Position numbers and translations under genes: made by a program. DNA of 64,000 nucleotides from Competibacter_A sp003527885 (lineage in GTDB: Bacteria > Pseudomonadota > Gammaproteobacteria > Competibacterales > Competibacteraceae), in NCBI GenBank assembly GCA_035442025.1, contig DAORPQ010000003.1, positions 62,001 to 126,000 on the forward strand, written 5' to 3'. Below are positions 58,721 to 64,000 of this stretch, piece by piece. The first letter of the stretch is position 1. Each line of letters begins with the position of its first letter. The notes below the pieces were generated by a model. The model was not told the DNA's origin. It ran no database searches and saw only the letters and a program-made list of their open reading frames with translations.

Positions 58721-60139
58721 TCAGCGCGGAAGCTCCACTCTCGCTTCCAACCCGCCTTGCGAACGGTTGCGCAGGCTCAGTTCACCGCCGTGGGCGCGGG
58801 CGATGTTGCGGGCGATGCTCAAGCCCAGGCCGGTACCGCCAGTGTCGCGGCTGCGCGAACTTTCCAACCGATAAAACGGTTCGAACACCCGTTCCAGTTC
58901 CGTTTCTGGAAGGCCGGGACCTTGATCGCGAACCAGCAGCGCCACCCGCGCCGGCGTATCCCGCACGGCGATCTCGGCGTGCTGGCCGTATTTCAAGGCA
59001 TTGTCCAGCAGATTGGCCAGACAGCGCTTCAAGGCCAGCGGCCGGCAGCGCAGCGGCTGGTCGGCCGCGCCGTCGATGCGGATGGCATGGCCGGTGTCTT
59101 CGGCGTCCTCCTGGAGCGATTCCAGCAAGGCGTTCAGATCGACCGGCGCGAGCGGTTCGCTGTCCTCGCCGCCACGCAAGAAATCCAGTGAGGTTTGCGC
59201 CATTCGCTGCATGTCGTCCAGATCGGCCAGAAATTTCTCCCGCAGCGGCGCGTCGTCCAACAGTTCCGCGCGTAGCCGCAGCCGGGTGATGGGCGTCTTG
59301 AGATCGTGCGAGACGGCGGCGAGAATACGGTTGCGGTCTTCGATATAGCGGATCAGCCGTTCCTGCATGGTGTTGAAAGCGCGAGCGGCGCGCTGGACTT
59401 CCAGCGGCCCGCCCTCGTCCAGCGGTGGCCGGCGGATATCGCGGCCGAGTTCGGCGGCGGCATCGGCCAGCACGGCGAGCGGCCGGGTGAGCGCCCGTAC
59501 CGCCAAACCCGCCAGGATCGCCACCGAGACCAGCAATACCGACAAGATCAACAACAAGCGGCCCGGCCAAGCGATCACCTCCTCCGGCAATACCTGCTGA
59601 AAGGTCACCGTCGCGCCGTCGCGCAAGCGCACCTGCACCACGAAATTGCGCAAGCCCAGCATCATGGCTTGCATCCGCCAGCGCGGCGGGCGGTCGGTCC
59701 GACCTCGCCACGCGGGCGACCGATCCGGGTTCAGCCAGTGCGGCCGGTCCTGCGGTGGCGGTGGCGGCGGCAATTCGTCGTTGATTTCCAGTTGAAAAGT
59801 CCGATCCGCGCCCAACTGACGCTGCAACAACGCGCGGAACAGCGCCGTGTGATAGCGTTCGTCTGGCTCCGCCGTCTGCTCCCAAGGAATTTCGAGGCTG
59901 ATCCGAGTGGGCGGCAAATCCAGCGCGGTGACCAGCCGCTGGCGCTCGCTTTCAGCCAGCGTATCGAGCAGGTTGACGATGGCTGCAATGCGCTGGGCGA
60001 CATGGCCGCCGATGGCATGGTACAGCGCTTGGTCGCGGTCCTTGAGCAGGATCGCCGCGCTCAGCAATTGAGCGATAATCAGCCCACCCGCCAAAAACAG
60101 CAGCAGGCGACCGAACAGCGATCGCGGCAACCCGTGCAT
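58721..60139 (-). CDS. Sensor histidine kinase, EnvZ/CpxA-like
   Basis: 472 residues from ATG 60139, sharing one base with the regulator stop (TGATG). Membrane segments at about 8-30 and 188-212 bracket a periplasmic loop with a Pro-rich patch. HAMP at about 205-260. The phosphoacceptor His is in A-V-S-H-D-L-K-T-P-I-T-R-L-R (about 273-286). N-box L-L-D-N-A-L-K-Y-G, G1 V-R-D-Q-G-P-G-L and G2 G-T-G-L-G-L-S-I are intact. It partners with the regulator in the same operon. Signal unknown; Met-rich periplasmic chaperone upstream suggests metal or envelope stress. Confidence 0.95.
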   Translation of the reverse strand: MHGLPRSLFGRLLLFLAGGLIIAQLLSAAILLKDRDQALYHAIGGHVAQRIAAIVNLLDTLAESERQRLVTALDLPPTRISLEIPWEQTAEPDERYHTALFRALLQRQLGADRTFQLEINDELPPPPPPQDRPHWLNPDRSPAWRGRTDRPPRWRMQAMMLGLRNFVVQVRLRDGATVTFQQVLPEEVIAWPGRLLLILSVLLVSVAILAGLAVRALTRPLAVLADAAAELGRDIRRPPLDEGGPLEVQRAARAFNTMQERLIRYIEDRNRILAAVSHDLKTPITRLRLRAELLDDAPLREKFLADLDDMQRMAQTSLDFLRGGEDSEPLAPVDLNALLESLQEDAEDTGHAIRIDGAADQPLRCRPLALKRCLANLLDNALKYGQHAEIAVRDTPARVALLVRDQGPGLPETELERVFEPFYRLESSRSRDTGGTGLGLSIARNIARAHGGELSLRNRSQGGLEARVELPR

Positions 60140-60849
60140 CAACGCTCCCGGCTGACGTGGGCCGCCAGCAGATAGCCTTCGTTGCGCACGGTCTTGATGA
60201 GGGCCGCCTCGCGGGAATCGTCGCGCAAGCGCCGCCGCAGCCGGCTGACCTGCACGTCGATGCTGCGGTCGAAGGGAGCAGCCTCGCGACCTTGGGTCAA
60301 ATCCAATAACTGATCGCGGTTCAGCACCCGCTGCGGGTGTTCCAGAAACACCCGCAGCAGCCGGTATTCGCTGGAGCCGAGCGGGACCAGCACCCCATCG
60401 GGCGCGACGAGCTGGCGGGCGTCCACATCCAGCGTCCAGCCGGCGAAATGGAAGCGCCGGGTCTCGCCCGGTTCGGCGGGCGCGCTGCGGGCGCGGCGCA
60501 AAATACTGTTGATCCGCGCCAGCAACTCGCGCGGGTTGAACGGCTTGGGCAGATAGTCGTCGGCACCCATTTCTAGACCGACGATGCGGTCGGTGTCGTC
60601 GCCGCGCGCCGTCAGCATGATGATGGGGACCGGCGAGCGGGCGCGCAGGTTGCGACACAGCACCAAGCCGTCATCACCGGGCAGCATCACATCGAGGATG
60701 ACCATATCCACCGATCCCTGTTCCAGCGCCGCCCACAGTCCGCGCCCGTCGGCCGCACCGCTCACTCGGAAACCGTTGCGGCCCAGATAGTCGGCCAGCA
60801 GTTGACGCAGTTCGGGATCGTCGTCCACGATCAGAAGGTGGTCGTTCAT
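60139..60849 (-). CDS. OmpR-family response regulator
   Basis: 236 residues from ATG 60849. Receiver domain (about 1-118) with I-V-D-D-D-P-E, phosphoacceptor D in V-I-L-D-V-M-L-P-G-D-D-G and the K of L-P-K-P-F. OmpR/PhoB-type winged-helix DNA-binding domain (about 135-230) with L-G-S-S-E-Y-R-L-L, R-S-I-D-V-Q-V-S-R-L-R-R-R-L-R. It is the first gene of the operon with the kinase and is divergent from the Spy-like gene. It probably controls that gene. Confidence 0.95.
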   Translation of the reverse strand: MNDHLLIVDDDPELRQLLADYLGRNGFRVSGAADGRGLWAALEQGSVDMVILDVMLPGDDGLVLCRNLRARSPVPIIMLTARGDDTDRIVGLEMGADDYLPKPFNPRELLARINSILRRARSAPAEPGETRRFHFAGWTLDVDARQLVAPDGVLVPLGSSEYRLLRVFLEHPQRVLNRDQLLDLTQGREAAPFDRSIDVQVSRLRRRLRDDSREAALIKTVRNEGYLLAAHVSRER

Positions 60850-60983
60850 ACCTTGAAGTCGCCTTGAAACTGGTGCGATTGTAGACTGTTCGCGAAACGG
60901 GAGTTTCGGCGGATTGGCGGTTTTTGCAACCGATCCGACCGAAACCGCCCGCCTCGTCCAAGGTTCGTCACGAGGGTGGGGCT

Positions 60984-61030
60984 GATACAAAGCGTTACAA
61001 AATGCCGGTTCCGGCAAAATCCCGGTTACA
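60984..61030. promoter_or_regulatory. Candidate response-regulator operator between the regulator and spy-like gene
   Basis: GATACAA (60984-60990) and GTTACAA (60994-61000) lie 10 bases apart start to start. A third GTTACA follows at 61025-61030. Between them is TGCCGG-TT-CCGGCA (61003-61016). OmpR-family regulators bind direct repeats one DNA turn apart on one face, so this is a plausible site. No footprint evidence exists. Confidence 0.45.
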
Positions 61031-61074
61031 TCCCCAGGGTCTAATAGCCCCCAAGCAAACAACAGGAGTCGAAC

Positions 61075-61632
61075 ATGAAACCGTTACGTAAAAAATTGTT
61101 GGTCGCAACCGCGGTGGCGGGCTTGGGTTTGGCCGCAGTCGGATTCGCCGGCCCCTGGGGCGGCCACGGCATGATGGGCGGCGGCATGGGCGATTGCGGC
61201 ATGATGGGCGGCGGCATGGGCAAAGGGCACGGCCGGATGGGCGGCAACCCGGAACAACGGATGGCGATGATGCAGCAGCACCGCGCCGAACAAATGGAAT
61301 TACTGGCGGGACGGCTCAAGCTGACGCCCGAGCAGCAGCCCGCCTGGAAAAGCTTTCTGACCGCCCAGGACGCCCACCATGCCGATAAAATGAAGATGTG
61401 GCGGAACGCGCCGAACCAGGAAACCGGCGCGGTCGCCCATTTCGAAGGCATGATACAAGGTATGGAGCAGCATTTGGCCAGCCTGAAAACCATGGCCAAG
61501 GCGACTGGCGATCTGTATGCCGCGCTCGATCCAGCCCAGAAAAAAGTGATGGACGATTTTTTCACCAGCCGCCCCATGCATCGGATGATGCGCGGCGGGC
61601 CATCGGCTCCACCGGCCCAACCCGCTCAATAA
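61075..61632 (+). CDS. Spy/CpxP-like periplasmic chaperone with Met/His-rich N-terminus
   Basis: 185 residues. Signal peptide (about 1-26) ending A-G-F-A. The mature N-terminus is unusually rich in Gly, Met and His (H-G-M-M-G-G-G-M twice), a likely Cu/metal-binding stretch. A helical core follows with the family L-T-P-E-Q-Q motif (about 83-88) and a second related helix-turn (A-L-D-P-A-Q-K-K-V-M). Spy-type proteins protect periplasmic proteins under stress; CpxP also quiets its kinase. It is divergent from a two-component system, as CpxP is from CpxRA. Rho-independent terminator downstream. Confidence 0.9.
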   Translation: MKPLRKKLLVATAVAGLGLAAVGFAGPWGGHGMMGGGMGDCGMMGGGMGKGHGRMGGNPEQRMAMMQQHRAEQMELLAGRLKLTPEQQPAWKSFLTAQDAHHADKMKMWRNAPNQETGAVAHFEGMIQGMEQHLASLKTMAKATGDLYAALDPAQKKVMDDFFTSRPMHRMMRGGPSAPPAQPAQ

Positions 61633-61659
61633 CGCCAAATCCGTCAATTTCACTCATCG

Positions 61660-61695
61660 GGGCGACCCTCGACGCCGGTCGCCCTTTTTTATTTT
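61660..61695 (+). terminator. Rho-independent terminator of the spy-like gene
   Basis: GGGCGACC (61660-61667) pairs with GGTCGCCC (61677-61684), loop of 9 bases, directly followed by TTTTTTATTTT. Textbook intrinsic terminator. Confidence 0.93.
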
Positions 61696-61811
61696 GCAAA
61701 GCAGCATCCCTTTCCCCTTGCTTTTCTGCGTGTTCGGCCGCCAACTCATTTAAAATAGGGTTGGGCATTCCAAGTCGATCAAACCGGCTAAAGACGAAAA
61801 AGGTAAGGGCG

Positions 61812-64000
61812 ATGCTGGAACAACAGATTCAGAAAATCATCGAATTGCGTCATGACGCACCTTACGACATTCTGGGGCCTCACCCAGTCGCGGGGAAACG
61901 AGCGCTAACGATCCGCGCTTTTCTGCCGCGGGCCGAACAGGCTTATGTGCTGGCGGATGGGAAAGGCAAGCGCGAAATGCAGCGGCTGCATCCAGACGGC
62001 TTGTTCGCCATCGACATTCCAGGCGTCACCGAACTGGATTACCGGCTGGTAACGGTCGATGCCAACGGCCATGCCGACACCTTTCACGACCCTTACGCCG
62101 TCCGTAAGCCCTTCTTCACTCATGCGGACGGGCGGGCGTTCCAGCGCGGTGCGCTCGATGCGCTGTTCGGCAAGCTGGGCGCGCATCCACGGGTCAAAAA
62201 AGGGCTGAGGGGGATCAATTTCACGCTCTGGGCGCCTCACGCCAGCCGGGTCAGCGTGGTCGGCTCCTTCAACCGATGGGACGGTCGCCGCCACCCCCTG
62301 GAACGGCACGACTCCGGTGTCTGGGAAGTCTTCATTCCCGATCTCGAACTGGGCGAGCTGTACAAATACGAAATCCGCAACGCCGACGGCGCGGTGTTTC
62401 TAAAACCCGATCCGCTGGCGTTTCAGACCGAGATTTACCCCCATAACGCCGCCTTCGTCTGCGACCTCAAGCGCCATCACGACTGGAACGACAGATTGTG
62501 GCTGGCGCGCTCGCGAGAAACCCCCGGCTGGACCTTGCCGGTCGCCGTGCACCGGGTCGATTTCGGCGAGGGCAGCGCCAGCCCGGAGCGCGTCTCCCGC
62601 TACAGCCAACTGCAAGAGCTGGTGCTCCCGTACTTGCGGGAGCATGGCGCCACCCATGTCGAGCTGGCTTTGTGGACGTTCGACGAAACGGTGTCCAGCT
62701 ATTTCGCGCCCAACCCGCGCTACGGCCGACCGGCCGAACTGATGGCCTTCGTCGACGCCTGCCACCAACACGATATCGCGGTGATTCTCGACTGGATTCC
62801 GCCGCTGCTGCCGCGCGAGGGTCAGGAGTTGAGCTGGTTCGACGGCTCACGGATTTACGACGCCGATGCGCCGGACGCGCCGAACCTGTTGGCTTTCGCT
62901 TTGGAGCGGCCGGAGGTGCGCAACTTCCTGTTGGCCAACGCCCAGTTCTGGCGCCAAGTTTACCATGTGGATGCGCTGCGGACCGATGTCCGCACCTACG
63001 CCGCCCGCCTCAAGGGCCATCCCATGGCGGCCGATTTGCGCTTTCTACTGCGGGAGAACGCCCCGATCAGCGCCACCCTGACCGCCGACGAAAGCGCGGT
63101 GCTGGCCGATCATTTGGGCGCCGCGCCGCCAGAACCCGTTTCCAGCGACGCGCTGATGCGGGCCGCCAACGACGCCATCCGGGACGGGGAAGACGCCAGC
63201 CGCGGCGCTGGAGACAGCGCCAAGCTCCAACGCGAAGACAACAGCCCGCCTTGGAAAGAACCGACAAAGCGGCGCCCCCCTATCGCCAGACGCTTCACCG
63301 ACCCGCACGCCCTGCTAGGGCCGCACCCGCTGGCGGAACCCGGTTTGTGCGTGGTTCGCGCGCTGCTGCCGGACGCCGAAGCGCCCTGTTTGCTGCCCGA
63401 AAGCGAACCCAACCTGCTGCACCCGCTGCAATGGGTGCCGGAAGACGGGCTGTTCGAGGTGATCGTCGCCGCCGACCCGACCGCGCTGCGCTACCGGCTC
63501 AACGCCACCGAGCGCGGCCACAACCATACTTTTGTCGATCCTTATGCCGCCACTTTCTCGTTTCTGGGCGACCAGGATTGCTATCTGTTCGCCGAAGGCA
63601 ACCACTACCAGATTTACGAGCGGCTGGGCGCGCACGTTTGCAGGGTCGACGGCCAAGCCGGGGTCAACTTTGCGGTCTGGGCGCCGAACGCCCGGCGGAT
63701 CAGTGTGGTCGGGCCGTTCAACTACTGGGACGGCCGCCGCCACCCGCTACGGTTGCGGCCGGGTTCGGGCATCTGGGAGCTGTTCGTGCCGGGTCTGGGC
63801 GAAGGCGAACTCTACAAATTCGAGATCGTGCCGCGCAGCGGACCCGCGTTCCTGAAAACCGATCCATACGCCTTTTACACCGAGATTCCGCCCGGCACCG
63901 CCAGCGTGGTCTACGACCCCGACGGCAAGCATCCCTGGCGCGACGGCGAGTGGGTGGAGCGGCGGGCGCAAAACAAAGTTTGGGAACAGCCCGTAGCCAT
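61812..64000 (+). CDS. Glycogen branching enzyme-like protein with duplicated head and a degenerate GH13 piece, open at window end
   Basis: 729 codons are open from ATG 61812 to the window edge with no stop; I translated all of it. Residues 1-110 match the GlgB N1 module (I-L-G-P-H-P, D-P-Y), and 133-225 a CBM48 (N-F-T-L-W-A-P-H-A-S-R-V, Y-K-Y-E-I). Residues about 226-400 are a short GH13-like region with I-L-D-W-I-P (about 324-329) and the nucleophile-region motif V-D-A-L-R-T-D-V (about 386-393). The acid/base Glu region and the final His-Asp motif are missing. A second N1-like start (L-L-G-P-H-P, about residue 498) and second CBM48 (N-F-A-V-W-A-P-N-A-R-R, about 617) follow. A full catalytic domain presumably continues outside. 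GlgB makes alpha-1,6 branches in glycogen. Confidence 0.85.
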   Translation, partial: MLEQQIQKIIELRHDAPYDILGPHPVAGKRALTIRAFLPRAEQAYVLADGKGKREMQRLHPDGLFAIDIPGVTELDYRLVTVDANGHADTFHDPYAVRKPFFTHADGRAFQRGALDALFGKLGAHPRVKKGLRGINFTLWAPHASRVSVVGSFNRWDGRRHPLERHDSGVWEVFIPDLELGELYKYEIRNADGAVFLKPDPLAFQTEIYPHNAAFVCDLKRHHDWNDRLWLARSRETPGWTLPVAVHRVDFGEGSASPERVSRYSQLQELVLPYLREHGATHVELALWTFDETVSSYFAPNPRYGRPAELMAFVDACHQHDIAVILDWIPPLLPREGQELSWFDGSRIYDADAPDAPNLLAFALERPEVRNFLLANAQFWRQVYHVDALRTDVRTYAARLKGHPMAADLRFLLRENAPISATLTADESAVLADHLGAAPPEPVSSDALMRAANDAIRDGEDASRGAGDSAKLQREDNSPPWKEPTKRRPPIARRFTDPHALLGPHPLAEPGLCVVRALLPDAEAPCLLPESEPNLLHPLQWVPEDGLFEVIVAADPTALRYRLNATERGHNHTFVDPYAATFSFLGDQDCYLFAEGNHYQIYERLGAHVCRVDGQAGVNFAVWAPNARRISVVGPFNYWDGRRHPLRLRPGSGIWELFVPGLGEGELYKFEIVPRSGPAFLKTDPYAFYTEIPPGTASVVYDPDGKHPWRDGEWVERRAQNKVWEQPVA

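Noticed and set aside
58721..60849. Naming the two-component pair CpxA/CpxR
   Set aside because: Synteny with a CpxP-like gene is similar, but the periplasmic domain differs, and the repeats upstream do not match the CpxR consensus.

Overview
This window is chromosomal DNA from a GC-rich gammaproteobacterium. The evidence is gene order: smc-zipA-ligA, pilI-pilJ-chpA-chpC next to gshB-tonB-yqgE-ruvX-pyrR-pyrB-pyrC', pilT divergent from yggS-proC-yggT, metX-metW, and an exonuclease divergent from DUF485-actP. These arrangements are familiar from Pseudomonas and related lineages. A Tat-exported flavocytochrome c sulfide dehydrogenase with a c-type cytochrome, an acetate permease, an enoyl-CoA hydratase-like protein and a glycogen branching enzyme would suit a sulfur- and acetate-using, glycogen-storing lineage (for example the Competibacter/Chromatiales area). 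That placement is inference only.

Layout. 0-1.6 kb: yciI, bolA-like and a periplasmic parvulin. 1.6-8.3 kb (minus): ligA, zipA, smc. 8.3-16.8 kb (minus): the Pil-Chp chemosensory cluster, with a large ChpA carrying four canonical Hpt motifs. 17-24.6 kb (plus): gshB, a TonB-like protein, a HIT protein, yqgE, ruvX, pyrR, pyrB, a metal-site-less pyrC', an Uma2 nuclease relic and a PyrK-like flavoprotein. 24.6-30.6 kb: pilT (minus), then yggS, a small unknown, proC, yggT, DUF167, metX, metW. 30.7-36.4 kb: type II secretion genes gspG to gspN, without C-F. 36.5-41.6 kb: lytic transglycosylase, fimV, a decayed patch (truncated response regulator plus IS5-family transposase relic) and a MaoC-like hydratase. 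41.8-48.4 kb (minus): an exported glucoamylase-like protein, a CHASE2-PAS-GGDEF-EAL protein and a coupled LysM-FecR protein. 48.7-55 kb: cytochrome c plus sulfide dehydrogenase, a membrane-anchored sensor/exonuclease fusion, DUF485-actP. 55-64 kb: RNA methyltransferase, a tiny CxxC protein, an EamA transporter, tRNA-Leu(CAA), hemF, a two-component system divergent from a Met-rich Spy-like chaperone, and the 5' part of an unusual branching enzyme.

How the genes fit together. PilI, PilJ, ChpA, ChpC, PilT, FimV and perhaps the TonB-like protein are all type IV pilus/twitching functions at four loci. GspG-N form the pseudopilus and inner-membrane platform of a secretion system whose outer parts lie elsewhere. 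PyrR-PyrB-PyrC' is a pyrimidine unit in which PyrC' most likely only holds ATCase together. The sensor kinase/regulator pair faces the Spy-like chaperone across a short region with repeats that look like a response-regulator operator.

Most of the window is ordinary core genome. The most unusual item is the gene at the right edge. Its reading frame holds a complete GlgB-like head (N1 and CBM48 modules), a shortened and apparently dead GH13 piece, and then a second GlgB head, still open at the window end. Also notable are the sensor/exonuclease fusion, the cytochrome with an exact 21-bp duplication encoding a His/Asp tail, and the candidate operator upstream of the Spy-like gene.
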